DNA of 64,000 nucleotides from Hermatobates lingyangjiaoensis (GCA_026182355.1 JAPFBL010000577.1:124001-188000); one strand, 5' to 3'. Counted from the first letter of the stretch, positions 49,917 to 61,543 are shown. Translations and numbers: made by a program. The notes: generated by a model not told the origin, from the sequence alone.

Positions 49917-50262
49917 CTGACCTTTACATTCTACACCTGGCCAGCCAACACTGCTTGAAACATTTCAGAGGCGTATTCTCAAGAGATAATCTACCGAGGA
50001 GACCGTGGAATAGGGGGAATGCGCTATAGTCAACTTGGACAAATTCAACAATCCAGGCACCCATTGGGTAGCATATGTAAAGAACAACAATAATTTAGTG
50101 CATTATTACGACAGTTTTGGCAACCTACCACCATTTCCAGAGTTTATCAAATATATGAATGCATGCAAGATTGTCTACAACCGCGAGAGGCATCAGTTTA
50201 AACCATATAATTGTGGTGCATTAGCGTTAAAATTTATTATTAAACAACAAGAGGACTGGTAA
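49917..50262 (+). pseudogene. Adenain-like protease, copy C (frameshifted)
   Basis: The N-terminal part is cut by a one-base loss near 50010; the rest (50035-50262) keeps THWVAY, YYDSFG and YNCGALALKF. No ATG upstream, as in A and B. Confidence 0.85.
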
Positions 50263-50264
50263 CC

Positions 50265-50951
50265 ATGTCTAGTTTATTCAGTATCAAGGGAACTAGCAGC
50301 GAATTCTCCTGTGAATATTTCCCCCTAATACGACTCGATGACGATGCCGACTATTCCCTTGGACTCATGTCGTTGACTACATTCAATTCTATACCAAATA
50401 TAACAGAGGAAAATAATCAGCTGCATTTTCTAAACGATTCAAGAGTCATTACTATACCCAAAGGACTGTATGATGTTTATGATTTGAATGAATTTTTAAG
50501 CAAGCAAACGCCAAAGGTTCAACTACGAGGCAATCATGTAACCTTGAAATGTGAAATTAACTCTCCCCTCCCACTGGACTTTGGGCGGGAAAACTCCATC
50601 GGCTCCCTGTTGGGCTTCAACAACAACCAGACAATTCCTATAAATACATGGACTTCTTCTGACCGAATAGCAAATGTCATCAAGTCTAGAAACGTTAATG
50701 TTGAATGTAACATTGTCTCCGGTGCCTATAGGAATTCAACACCCAGCCATATTCTCTACAGTTTTGCCATTAAAAGCCAGCCTGGATATTCAATCAGTGA
50801 AACACCATCACCGATAATCTATTTACCAGTCATACCAAGAACGATAGCCATCATTACAATTCGATTGATTGACGACGACGGTGTACCCTTTGATCTACAG
50901 GGAGAAACAATCAGCGTAGCACTAGATTTGAAAAAGAATGGGTTTAATTAG
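50265..50951 (+). CDS. Penton-like minor capsid protein, copy C (intact)
   Basis: 228 aa, the same length as copy A, open throughout. Differences are scattered (for example SLFSIKGTSSEFSCEYF at the start). NSIGSLLGFNNNQTIPIN and VECNIVSGAYRNS are conserved. Confidence 0.9.
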   Translation: MSSLFSIKGTSSEFSCEYFPLIRLDDDADYSLGLMSLTTFNSIPNITEENNQLHFLNDSRVITIPKGLYDVYDLNEFLSKQTPKVQLRGNHVTLKCEINSPLPLDFGRENSIGSLLGFNNNQTIPINTWTSSDRIANVIKSRNVNVECNIVSGAYRNSTPSHILYSFAIKSQPGYSISETPSPIIYLPVIPRTIAIITIRLIDDDGVPFDLQGETISVALDLKKNGFN

Positions 50952-51090
50952 ATATCCAAATCAGTATAAATATGACAAGAGGACAAATGATAAAGTTAGT
51001 CGCCCACCTTCTTCACAGTGGTTAACATTGAAAAGCAGAGTGATTTTAAAGAAATTGGGACTACGATTGAAGAAGAAGAAGAAATGTTGA
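50938..51090 (+). CDS. Small overlapping basic ORF, copy C
   Basis: 50 codons, MGLIRYPNQYKYDKRTNDKV to a KKLGLRLKKKKKC end. It overlaps penton by 14 bases and the major capsid start by 7, as in copy B. About one third Lys/Arg. Confidence 0.5.
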   Translation: MGLIRYPNQYKYDKRTNDKVSRPPSSQWLTLKSRVILKKLGLRLKKKKKC

Positions 51091-52302
51091 ATGTTAAATC
51101 ACCTCCACAATTTGATGACGCCATTACTGGAAATCAATATCACACGTACACGCCAAACACGTCGAGTTTTGATGAAAATGATGAATTTCGCATCACAATT
51201 AATCAACAGGACCGTTATACATACCTCCACGACAGCTATCTCTACATTGAAGGCAAAGTGTTTAAATATAGACAGCATAGCAAGAAGGAAAACCTAGTAG
51301 AAGAGTGTGACTTTATCACAAATGGACTAGCATATCTATTTTCTGAGATCCGTTTTGAACTGTTTGGCCAGGAAATTGACAAGACTCGTAATGTAGGCAT
51401 TACATCAACCATTAAAGGATATGCTTCACACGACAGGAATGATCATAGCTTGGAAATGAGTGGATGGTCACGAGAGGAAACCAAAATCAACTAGTCCCAG
51501 CTGGTTGTGGGAAAACATTTTCAGGCATACTACAATTGAAGCATTTACTCGGCATTGCAGAAGATTATAGAAAGATATTTTTAAATGCTAAAGAAGAACT
51601 GGTATTAATTAGAGGCAATAATGACAATAACGCATTAATTTCAAATCCAGACAAAATCCAGGATATCCAAAATCATGTAGACAAAATCCAGTGGAATATT
51701 AGACACGTGGAAGTTAATGACAAGGAAAGATTGACTCTTTTAAAGACTTTGAATCAAAATTCCAAGATAACAGTGCCATTTTCCAGTTGGGAGCTCTTTG
51801 AAAACAGTTTAAATGCAACAACATTGCACAACTGGTCTGTGAAGACTAGCAATGCTTTGGAAAGACCACGCTATGTACTGATTGGATTTCAAACTGATAA
51901 AAAGAATGATTTAAAGAAAAACATGTCTGTATTTGACGATATTAAATTTAGAAATGTTAAAGTTCATTATACAGCATAACACTTCCCTACAATGACTTTA
52001 AAGTCGACATGGATGCTAACCAGTATGCCATACTCTATGATCTCTATTGTAAATTCAAATCATCCTAGTATGGAGACCAACACGAACATGCTCCACCCTT
52101 TCTCAACATGTCAGACTTTAAGAGTCTTGGACCGATAATTGTCATTGATACATCAAAACAGAATGAAATTTTGAAAAATAGCCCTGTAGATATTCGAATT
52201 GAAATTGAAACTGGTGAAAACGTGCCAGCAAACACTGTTGCCAAAATTATCGACTACTACCCACTGACTGGAACTGTGAATAAATGGCAAGGCTTAGTCT
52301 AA
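51084..52302 (+). pseudogene. Major capsid protein, copy C (broken)
   Basis: Frames 51084-51494, 51464-51979 and 52108-52302. It lacks the deletion shared by copies A and B but has its own breaks near 51490, 51970 and 52067, and a small deletion of the YCLLLHD segment. Insert DKIQDIQNHV near 51660 is peculiar to this copy. Confidence 0.87.
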
Positions 52303-52353
52303 CTTACCTTCAGTTGACACCAGTCAGTAGACAGAGCAGCAGCAGCTCCAGTC

Positions 52354-53068
52354 ATGTATTTGATTTTAGACTTTCAAGGCTTCCATGGTGGAGACACTAA
52401 GAAAAAGTATATTGTGAAAGAGTTGACTGCAGTCGACTTTAATTCTGGTTCAACGACTCATTATGTTTTCAAGACACCCTCTATTCCAACAATGCATTGT
52501 AATAAGTGGGTTGTAAAGTACCATCATGGATTAAATCCAGATTCAGGGCATGTGAAATAAGGAAGAATTACAGTCTATCCTACAAACATTGGCCATCAAG
52601 TATTCAGCCATCTTTGTCAAAGGATATGAAAAGAAGGAGTTTCTCCAATCTCTTCTACCAGGCTCAATTATACTAAATCTACAAGATTTTGGTTGTCAGA
52701 GTGTGAAAAAGCTACAAACAGTTCATCCAGAGTGTTTGCATCATAAGTTATTTTCTCCCAACATGGTTTGCAGTCAAACAAACTGTCACAAGTTGAATAA
52801 CTGGTGTCAAGAAAATTTCAACCTCATCGACTTGGAAAACTCCATCGAGGTGAGAATCAAGAGTTTCAACCCATTTTGGAAATTTAAACCTAGTGTAAGA
52901 GAGTTGGCTAACTCTGGATTTGTCAGCCTCTCTCATTTTAATGACTGTGTAAAATGTATATATTGTAATGTAATGCTTTATGATTGGAAAGCAGATGAAT
53001 GTCTTAAAGATGAACATAGAAACTGGTCTCCTGAATGTAAACAATTTGAATATGATACTTGGTTTTAA
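52354..53068 (+). pseudogene. Nuclease-like + BIR protein, copy C (frameshifted)
   Basis: Same protein as 33226-33939. The frame breaks near 52558 (stop after DSGHVK), then continues 52589-53068 with KGYEKKEF, NLQDFGC and an intact BIR (CIYCNVMLYDWKADEC, DEHRNWSPEC). Confidence 0.85.
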
Positions 53069-53173
53069 ATAAAAGTATACATTGTTTAAATTTAAATACA
53101 TTGTATTTATTAACCTTATCATGGGGTAAGGGAAGGATAATGTCAAGAATAAAAATTAGTGATTATCAACAGT

Positions 53174-53386
53174 TTATTGATCACAATGTCTGTCTTTGTA
53201 TATTTTACATCTGTGGTTTTCATCCAACACAGGTGAGATGACGTTCGAGGCATACATGATGCGTCTCTTGAACCGCTCTCTGTCTCTGGTGCATTCCTCC
53301 CACGGTCCTTTTCTCGCCAACCGGTGAGCCGTGGACCAGGTGACTAGTTGATGGACACGCACCGGTCCAAAGTGAACTCTCGACAT
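53174..53386 (-). CDS. 71-aa conserved protein, copy C
   Basis: 70 codons, MSRVHFGPVRVHQLVTW to DRHCDQ, open and about 85% identical to copy A at 23318-23533. Confidence 0.5.
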   Translation of the reverse strand: MSRVHFGPVRVHQLVTWSTAHRLARKGPWEECTRDRERFKRRIMYASNVISPVLDENHRCKIYKDRHCDQ

Positions 53387-53439
53387 TCTTAAACAGACAA
53401 CATACTACTAGACACAAACCATAATATATTAATTTTAAA

Positions 53440-53440
<1 letters not shown>

Positions 53441-53492
<52 letters not shown>

Positions 53493-53493
53493 G
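53441..53493. repeat. GT microsatellite
   Basis: GT run of about 45 bp ending TGTATGTGTGG. Confidence 0.9.
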
Positions 53494-53570
53494 TCATACC
53501 TGTCCCTCTTGCAATCACTCCCTTCGGTATATTATATTTCAGAATGGGGTGATGAAAAAACAATGCCTTT

Positions 53571-53750
53571 AGTTAATACATTTATTTTACAAAGTTCTAA
53601 TCCTAAAGTTAATACATTTATTTCTCAAAGCTCTAATCCTAAAGTTAATACATTTTTTTCACAAAATTCTAATCCTAAAGTTAATACATTTATTTCTCAA
53701 AGCTCTAATCCTAAAGTTAATACATTCATTTACCAATTTAATATGGTAGC
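53571..53750. repeat. 36-bp tandem repeat, five units
   Basis: Unit starts at 53571, 53607, 53643, 53679 and 53715, each AGTTAATACATTTATTT plus a CTAATCCTA end. On the minus strand most units give AATAAATG, i.e. a polyadenylation signal, downstream of the ELFAV gene. The last unit overlaps the end of that gene. Confidence 0.9.
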
Positions 53751-54404
53751 AGACTTTTTGGCATATATTATCTTAAAATCTAATCTGTCTCTATGACTTA
53801 TAATAGGAAATAGTTCATCGCTTACTTCACATATGTTTGTTATTAAGTCACTAGTTGAAATGTTTTTGATCAGTGGCATTGTTCTTAATAATATCGACGT
53901 CATACTGTTGAAAAACCAACTCATGAGGGCATCAAGCTTAACATTTACACACCGTCTGTCCAGATTGTTGTGATGGTTATCACACTGTATATAAACTGGC
54001 GCCCTATTAAACACGACTTCATCCATCTTGGGGCAGCTAAACCCCTCTAAATTAACAACTTCTTTCTTCAGGAGAGTCTCAAGTACGGTGCACTTCTGCT
54101 CCCCCTTTGCGAATAGTATTGCGTTGTTTTCCGCAATCTTTCGCATGATTAAATGTAGATCCTCCTGTGTGAAGTCGTCTTGGTCAGTTCCTTCCCGACC
54201 CCATGACAGACCGTGGTGGCGATGCATTAGCCATTTGTTCGTTTGGCAACTGCTCTTCATCGCATCGGATGGTTTAAAAAAGAAATGCCTCATCGTTAGT
54301 GCACCCTCATGAGTGGCTGATGACGTATATGCAAGTTCCTTTACAACAAACTGTCCGTCCTCGGACCTCACTCCGTTGACTTCAATCACTGCAAACAGTT
54401 CCAT
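53730..54404 (-). CDS. ELFAV-family protein, copy C (intact)
   Basis: ATG 54404 after a TTCTTGCAG acceptor; 224 aa. MELFAVIEVNGVRSEDGQF, FVVKELAYT, HRHHGLSWG, ILFAKGEQKC, VNLEGFSCPKMDE, IQCDNHHNNLDRRC, LDALMSWFF and YAKKSATILNW. Diverged from copy A (about half identical) but open, so the protein was kept by selection for some time. Same subfamily as the fragment at 12128. Confidence 0.65.
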   Translation of the reverse strand: MELFAVIEVNGVRSEDGQFVVKELAYTSSATHEGALTMRHFFFKPSDAMKSSCQTNKWLMHRHHGLSWGREGTDQDDFTQEDLHLIMRKIAENNAILFAKGEQKCTVLETLLKKEVVNLEGFSCPKMDEVVFNRAPVYIQCDNHHNNLDRRCVNVKLDALMSWFFNSMTSILLRTMPLIKNISTSDLITNICEVSDELFPIISHRDRLDFKIIYAKKSATILNW

Positions 54405-54498
54405 GATCGTCTGCAAGAAAAAAAAACAAAAGCACCATTAGTCTTCAGTAACTCAATAAGACATTAATACGGAATCAATAACACCAATCGATGATTCA

Positions 54499-54541
54499 AG
54501 AGAGAGAGAGGAGAGAGAGGGAGAGAGAGAGAGAGAGAGAG
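54499..54541. repeat. GA microsatellite
   Basis: Interrupted GA run in the conserved place between ELFAV and the 163-aa gene. Confidence 0.8.
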
Positions 54542-54571
54542 ACATGTAAATATAGTATGGAAGCATTATAG

Positions 54572-54838
54572 TTACACTGCATCAGCATCATTCTCCTCCT
54601 CCTCCGCCTCAATAGATGGTTTCCACGTTGACAGTTCAACAGTTGGTAAAGATGGTCCAGCTATGTCCAGGTTTTCATTGTTCTTTTTGCTTTCATTGAT
54701 TTGATGCATTTGATTTGGAATAGCCAAGTGATTTTGGAATAGAATTATCGAAAGGAAAAATTCAAAGTACTCAATTAAAGGCTTTCTTAAGCAGGACATC
54801 AATTCATAGTCTGATTTGTTGAGTTGAATACAATCTCT
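54572..54838 (-). pseudogene. 163-aa protein, C-terminal fragment, copy C
   Basis: Last 76 codons plus a little more; a junction at 54838 cuts the gene about 20 codons further upstream than in copies B and D. Confidence 0.7.
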
Positions 54839-55400
54839 TTAACCTTTTCTCTTTTTTTTTCTTTGTCTTTTTCTTTCCGTGAGTCACTAGGTGTTTTTGA
54901 CTGAAAGTAATCATCATCATATTTTTGGGCAGCGGTTATCATCCTGATATATTTTTTTTCGTTTTCTCTATTTTTGTGATGATAATCGGCCGGGGATGTA
55001 GACCAGGTCGTGCTATAAGATAAACTCCCCCATTTCTCAGGATTTCTTTCTGAGCCCTGGCAAATAAATAACTTTCTTCAATGGATGGTATATCGTCTAC
55101 TAGTACTTCCTCGCTAGGTCTTTTTCGAGGAGTTTTCTCTTTACCGGATTTTCGGTATATAGTGATTCCCCCTACGTATGAACGTGATATGGACTCCCAT
55201 GTTGTATAATTATGTGAACCACATCCAGCGCGAGCAACAGAATCTCGCGCTGAAGGGAACGCCAAATTAGCTGTCTTGGGACCGACAGCTTCAAGGGGTT
55301 TGGCTATCCATGAGGACAAGCCATGCACTTGTGTTAAAGATGGAACAGCACTTTTGGGAAAACAGAACTGACTAACGTCAGCCTGATCAGTCGAATCCAT
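54839..55400 (-). pseudogene. ORF1-like protein joined to Polinton DNA
   Basis: ATG at about 55400: MDSTDQADVSQFCF, then SYLFARAQKEILRNGGVYL, IARPGLHPRPIIITKIEKTK. An A-rich frame slip near 54945 separates it from a KYIRMITAAQKYDDDYF tail. It matches the fragment at 41963-42372. Probably gag/ORF1 of an uncharacterised retroelement. Confidence 0.4.
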
Positions 55401-56201
55401 GATAATGCCTATCGGCTAGCCGGTAGCAGTAGCCTTTAAAAAGACTTGTTTCTTCGGTTTGTTCTAAGAACTTGGTGAAGTGCCAAAAATACTCTTGATG
55501 TTGGGAGAGATTTCCTTTTTTCGAACGCAGGTCAGAACCTAAACACGTGAGGGTAGAAGGAACCGCCTCCAACGGCCGAGCGTACTCCTCTATACACTCT
55601 AGGACTTGCACCCTGATCAGAGCAGGGGGAGATGGACCATCCTGGAATCCATTCCTGTGTGTGTGGGGGGGGGGGGGGTGTATCGTGTGTGGCGTGTGGT
55701 GTGTTGGACGACCACTGCAACCTAATCTAAATGTTTTTAAATGAGTGTTCAATGCTTATTCAGAACCCTTCTTAACATTTTACTTTATATATTTCACACA
55801 ATCAGGTGTAGAAATCTGGTATTATTCTCTACTTTTCAATAAAACTAAAAAAAAAAAATTAGAATTACTCATAAATATCCAGTTTTAATTTATTTTTTAT
55901 CTTACTGAGGAAAAAAAGTATATGAGCAGAAGATTATAGGAAAGAAAATACGGGAATAAATTATATTCCCTTATTTTCTTTAAGTTCAGTTTCTTTCTTC
56001 TTAACACGTTCCTTACGATGTGATCCGTATGTATGTCACACCTGTTATTACCGAGATGCTGTGTGGGACATATATGGGTCGCACTAAGATATTTATAAAA
56101 ATTTTTATTTTCTGTTTTTGAAAAAGATAAAATTGTTTTCCATCACATATAGCCTTAATATTCGATAGATAAAGAGTCATAAAAGACTTTTGTATTAGAT
56201 A
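55401..56201. other. No gene recognised
   Basis: Contains a run of G at 55664-55678 within GT-rich DNA and an AT-rich tail. Bases 55980-56100 carry no known repeat. Confidence 0.4.
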
Positions 56202-58730
56202 CTAGCAGAAGTACCCGTCCCCTGGACGGTTGAAGATACATTCCTTTGAAAGCAATCTAAACCAAGGTCTAAACAAACAACAGATAGAAAAACTGGTCCA
56301 ATAAAGCAATATAATATTCAATTTGGTAATATATATTTTTCTGAAAAATCATACATCTTGAAAAACTTCATTATAAACAACGTTATTGGTTCTTCCATTT
56401 TCAGAAAGTATGTATAAATTTTTCGGTGATCCAACCCTTGAACATCCTACATAGAATTGTCCATGAGAAAAACATGGAGTCTTTAAGAATAACCCTGCAA
56501 CTTTTAGACTTTGACCTTGCGCCTTATTTATTGACATTGAAAAACAGACTCTTACTGGAAACTGTAATCTTTGGAATTCAAACGGATAATCTGTAGGCTT
56601 CAAAGGAATCCTTGGAATGAACACATTTTCACCAGCATACTTTCCACTACTAATTGTTGCTTCAATAACATTATTCATTAATTTCATGACAATAAGCTTT
56701 GTTCCATTACAGAGTTTTGGAGCATCAAGGTTTCGCACAACATAATTGGAGTTCCAATTTTTAGCTTTAAAGAATGATGAGGCATTCCAGGTGGCAATAA
56801 AGAGTTTAGAAACTCTAAGGGATATCTCACTCCATCATCAGCATCAGGCATGCTGTCAAGAGACTTGTAAATTTTAATTTCACCAGGTATTTCATTAAGC
56901 AATTGAACATTAATGTCATCTGAGGAATCATTTCTTGGACTGAGTAAAGCTCTTTCACTTAACCATGAGAAACTCTTAAAATTATCTTTTATATCTGGAT
57001 ACACTTTTTTCTTTAGTTCATCAACATCTTTGACTGAAATACCACAATCCTTAGGAATGACAATTTCTCCATTTCTATTATGATTTTCAATCTGTCCATT
57101 CCCAATACTTAATAGGAGGTTTGAAAAATTTCCTGCCTCTTCATCACCAAATAAGTGGACTCTCATATTTGTTGTAAGAGTTTCCTTCACAACATTTTGC
57201 CATAAAATGGATGATTTTACACATGCGCCAATTTCATCTGCTCGGGTTCCCCTTGGCACAACTGGTAAAGTTTGACGGAAATCTCCTGCTAATACCATCA
57301 AACAACCACCAAATAGATCTGAGTTGTTTCGAATGTCCTGTAAGGACCTGTTGACCGCTTCAAATGCAAGCTTATGTGACATTGTACACTCATCCCAAAT
57401 TATCATGACACATTCTGACATAACCTTTGCCAGAGAGGTTCCTTTCCTTATGTTGCAAACTGGATCACTGGTGTGAAGTAAATTTAGAGGTAGTTTGAAG
57501 GTTAATGGGCAGTTCTACCACCTTCCATCAAAGTGGCAGCAATGCCAGAAGATGCAACTGCCAACACAATTTTCCCCTTAGATCTTTGTTTAGCTAGAAG
57601 AAGGTTGGTAATAAACGTTTTACCTGTGCCACCAGGGGCATCCAAAAATACCAGACCTCCTTTACCTTCGTCTATCTTCTTAATGATATTGTCGTATACT
57701 CTCTTTTGATCTTCTGTCAGCTTGTATTCAAATGATTCAACATATTGATCTTGTTCTGTTCTATCATATGAAACTTCTCTCATGTAATCTCGACCAATTG
57801 CAATAATTTCTTGTCTTTGTGGTATTGGTAGTCCAAAATCTTTTAGAGTCTTATCTCCAAGTGTCAACAGCTTCTGTTCTATGAGAAAAAGAGCTTCATC
57901 ATACATGGACTCGTTGACTTGTATGTCATAACCCGGGGAGTTCACTTGATATCTTCGTAAAATGTCTTCTGTAAAACTGTCCTTATGATTATTCCACAAA
58001 GATAGAGGATCTGACATATGACAGCATTGCAGCATGATTGCAAATAAATGGCGTAATTGTGGAGCAGTTTTAGAAAGTGATGCTTCATGCAGAGTATCAT
58101 TCCAATGATTGTCGTTCTCCAGAAGTCCTAATTGGAGGCAAGCTTCTCTAAATGAATCAACTTCTGTTCCGTTAACAGTTCTCAAATATTGAAATGATGT
58201 CGGACCCTTTACTGTATGTAACAAAATTCGAAGGCAGTAACATTCAAAATTGGATGGATGGATAGTGTATACTCTTCCCAATGTATCACTTGATATTACA
58301 CCTGGATGTTCTTCTGATGGTTCACCTTGCTTCCTTCTTTTCCAAGTCTTTTGTTGGGAATTCCATGTGTAATAAACTGGAACATCCTGATACAATAATG
58401 TTTTTGCAAAATCATCATTCTGGCACAATTTAAAGAAAGCTGTAAGCTTTGTGGTTGGTGGCTCATCTAATCTTTCCATTACATTCTCCTCGGTGAAATA
58501 TACGCGCTGGCCATTTTCTAAATGGACTTCTAAATGTTCCACAGGCGGGTATCTTTCATGGATGGGATGGCCAAGTATTCGTGACACTGCCTCACTGGTA
58601 CTGACATATCTTCCCATTTGAAAATTTCTGATTTCATCTAAAGAGGTGTCTTCACTTTGAAATCCAAACACTGCCATATCTGAGCCTTTGTTTACGTATT
58701 TACAGAATTTACTTAATACTTTACGTTTAC
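56202..58730 (-). mobile_element. Helitron 3' part with PIF1-type helicase (5'-truncated)
   Basis: Minus-strand helicase of the Helitron Rep-Hel protein. The frame 57502-58677 starts in CKYVNKGSDMAVFGFQ (open above 58677 to about 58730, so the Met is internal) and has Walker A FLDAPGGTGKTF. The frame 56684-57421 has MIIWDECTMSHK and VLAGDFRQTLPVV; 56349-56738 has SMSINKAQGQSL and QFYVGCSR. Frameshifts near 57460 and 56710 break it. The 3' end is typical: an inverted repeat CCGTCC/GGACGG, then GTACTTCTGCTAG ending at 56202 before T. The Rep nuclease domain is missing. Confidence 0.88.
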
Positions 58731-59039
58731 TTAATACTTTTCACAGAATTACACATTTCCACATTTACATGTGCATTGAAAATTCTAGATAGGAATGGAT
58801 TGTAAGGGACGCCATGCGCTGCGCTGCTGACTGACAATCTTACCTACTTTATCTATGACCACAGATCATTGAGTTAATAATCAGTGCTGACTGCCACCGG
58901 TCCTCGTTGAATTTCCCTAATTCCGTGCGAGCCGTGCAGCTGCATGGCAAAAGCCTTACCGTTCTTGTTGAGAGCTGTCATTTAACGACGCTTCGTGCTT
59001 TGATTCTGCGACTTCAGTGACGTCATTCTGCATCATACC

Positions 59040-59168
59040 ATGGTCATTTCATGTTCAGCTTACAACTGCACGAACAGAAAAACTGCGGATAGTGACATTT
59101 CGTTCCATCGGTTTCCATTGAAGGATTCGGTGCGTTATGCTAAAGATACATATTTTGGATGTTTTTGA
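59040..59168 (+). pseudogene. THAP zinc-finger fragment
   Basis: ATG at 59040 begins MVISCSAYNCTNRKTAD and continues SFHRFPLKDS before stopping at 59168. This is the N-terminal half of a C2CH THAP domain, a DNA-binding module of host genes and P-element-like transposases. TGACGTCA lies upstream at 59017. It may be a first exon or a truncated transposon copy. Confidence 0.6.
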
Positions 59169-59176
59169 TATAAAAT

Positions 59177-59251
59177 GAAATTATTCTACCGCCCACCCGA
59201 AATCTGAAATCGCCCACTAGTGGGCGGTAACGGCCAGGTTGAAGACCACTG
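59177..59251. repeat. hAT-like terminal sequence
   Basis: On the minus strand from 59251: CAGTGGTCTTCAACCTGGCC, then GTTACCGCCCACTAGTGGGC, typical of hAT element ends. It cuts the retrotransposon endonuclease gene to its right. Confidence 0.5.
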
Positions 59252-59877
59252 CTCTAGAACATACCAGTGAGTACACAATGCAAGATCAGGTGAAACAAAA
59301 GTCAGATCTATACTTGAGTATGAACAATGATTCTGCGACAAAGACATGCAAGTGTGACTCTTATTGTTTAATAATATGAAATCCTCTACGTCCAAATTGT
59401 CTGCTATCACCCTTCCATTAGGGCAATAATTGTTGCTTCCCCATAAAGGATGGTGAGCATTAAAATCACCACCAATTATATATTTTTTGCACTATGGTTT
59501 TTAATAGTTTCAGTGAAATTGTTCCATTTTATTAAAACAATATTTTTATGAGGAGTTCTGTAACACGCGGATATCAGGATTTCTCCAAATTGTGAGTCAA
59601 TCACAACTGCCCCAACTTCCAAAGCTTGGCCTGTGAATCCCAAATCAGCTCTATAGAAATAAATCCCTTTTCTGATCAATATACCTAAACCACCACCTCG
59701 ATTATCAACTCTGTCAAATCTAACTGTATTGAAATTATACAAATTAAAATTATCTTCTTCTTTCAGCCATGTCTCAATCAACAATACAATATCATAATCC
59801 TTAGCATATTTATAAAAATCTAGTTTATTTCTAATACTACGACAATTCCATTGAACTATTTTAAGGTTTAAACCCAT
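59252..59877 (-). pseudogene. Non-LTR ORF2, AP endonuclease part
   Basis: ATG 59877: LKIVQWNCRSIRNKLDF, DYDIVLLIETWL, VDNRGGGLGILI, then after a stop near 59476 GDFNAHHPLWGS and SIDLTFVSPDLALC. These are APE-type endonuclease motifs that nick target DNA. It is cut at 59252 by the hAT-like end; reverse transcriptase is absent. Confidence 0.88.
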
Positions 59878-61147
59878 TATTTATTTGTTTTTTGTCTTGT
59901 TTTTTACTCTTAACTAAGCTAACCTTACTCTCTAATTTATTACTTCTATGATTTCTTTTATAAACCTCTTCTTCTAAGTCATTAGTGATGTCGCTGAGCC
60001 GTCTCTCAGATGATACCACCTGTCTGGAGCCATCTTCGATGCACCGCGCCTCGCAGCCATCAGCTGATGATGATGACTCTTTCGATGTAGTCTTCTCCCT
60101 CAAATTGCGAGTCCCATACTTCTCTGGGACTTTAGCTCCTATTCTGGGAATGATTTTTCCTTCATATTCTCTCACTTCAACTTTTTTACCCTCAGTGTTA
60201 ATTTCTCTTCCAGATGATTCTTTTCCTTTTTGGCTAACCGCATCTCTATATGAATTCACTTCTTGGATTGTTGGGAAGTCATCCCTGACTCGTCTAGGAG
60301 CTCTTTCTTTATTAAAAACTTTCTTGCGAGCTTCTGCATATGAGATATTCTCGAACGCCATTCTTTCATGGACTGATTTGAACTTTTTGTATATTCTGCA
60401 GCTTTTATCCGTTGATTTATGGGCCTCTTTGCAATTAGCGCATCTGGGTAGTTGCCGCACCTCACAGTCATTGTTATGCTTTGGGAATCCACATTTCATA
60501 CAATGCTGCTTATTTCGGCAATCTCTAACCAAATGTCCAAATTGAAAACAATTAAAACATTGAGTAGGATTTCTTACAAACGGATCCACCACAGACTTGA
60601 CTCGATATAAAGCTACATCCTATGGTAAAACATCACCTCCAAAATGAATCAAGACAGACTGGGTAGGAATCCATTTTTTGTCCCCATTTGTAGGCGTTTG
60701 ATCCTTTCTCATTAACCTCGTGACTTTCACAATGGGTTCAGACGACTTTAGGTCCACCATCAAGTCCTCCTCGCTAATATCAATTGGAATGTGTCTAATG
60801 AAACCTTTTCTTACTTTCTGAAACTCTGGTATAAAAGTTACCATCCAATTTTCTTTGAACGTAAAATCGCTTAAGGCTTGGTTGGCTTCTTCTCTTTCTT
60901 CGAAGAGCATTACGCCTTTATTTCTTCCCTCTCTCTTAATTTCTAAAATTGATGTATATCTTTTGATCACTAGCTTGCCTAATTTGTAAATGTCGAAAAC
61001 CTTTCCAGTATCATAGTCCACTTTGACCCAAATACTAAAAGGGCCGACACTACTTTCGGCATAGCCAGGTCTAGATACAGCCATCTCGCCTGAAGGCTCC
61101 GTAACTTTGGCACACTTTTGTTTTTCTGCCTGTCTTCTGTTCTTCAT
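59861..61147 (-). pseudogene. Non-LTR ORF1 with CCHC knuckles (Jockey-like)
   Basis: One frame from 61147 to 59861 with a single in-frame TAG at 60620-60622. The N-terminal half has an RRM-like region (YKLGKLVIKRYTSILEI, ...GVMLFEEREEANQAL). The second half has three zinc knuckles: CFNCFQFGHLVRDC, CMKCGFPKHNNDC and CANCKEAHKSTDKSC. The tail is basic and polar. It overlaps the ORF2 start by 17 bases. Typical of Jockey/CR1-type gag proteins that bind element RNA. Confidence 0.88.
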
Positions 61148-61543
61148 TTTTTAAATTAAATAATAGAAAATGTACTCATATTCCTGTTGGAGTAGTGAAT
61201 TTATAATCCCAGCCACTACAGTCTGCCGGGGAAAGGCTCAGGTAGAGAGCTCAGCCTGCGGATCAAAGCACCCTCAGTTATATGGCCCTGATAAACCTCC
61301 CAATCCGCTTAGGCGGAGGAGGTATCCTAAGGCAACCTGCCGAGCACTACAGCAGCCGCTAACACTCCAAATAAAAACCGGCACTTCAACGAATAGCTAG
61401 GGTATAGAAATATGCGCACACTAGGAAATACAGATCCTGACCCGACCCAAGCATCGCTTGAACTCGTGCTATTGAGATACTTATGCCTGTATTGTGCTGC
61501 ACTCTGGTGGCACAACCCTGACCTGTCCAGGCATAACCTACTA

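Noticed and set aside
53571..53750. Possible CRISPR array
   Set aside because: The units are contiguous with no spacers, and this is a eukaryotic context.
53446..53796. Plus-strand ORF of 116 codons with repeated NPKVNTF units
   Set aside because: It is a GT microsatellite followed by a 36-bp minisatellite; a period divisible by three keeps any frame open. The real gene is on the other strand.
55532..55752. Pro/His-rich ORFs around the G run
   Set aside because: Product of low-complexity CA/CCC sequence.
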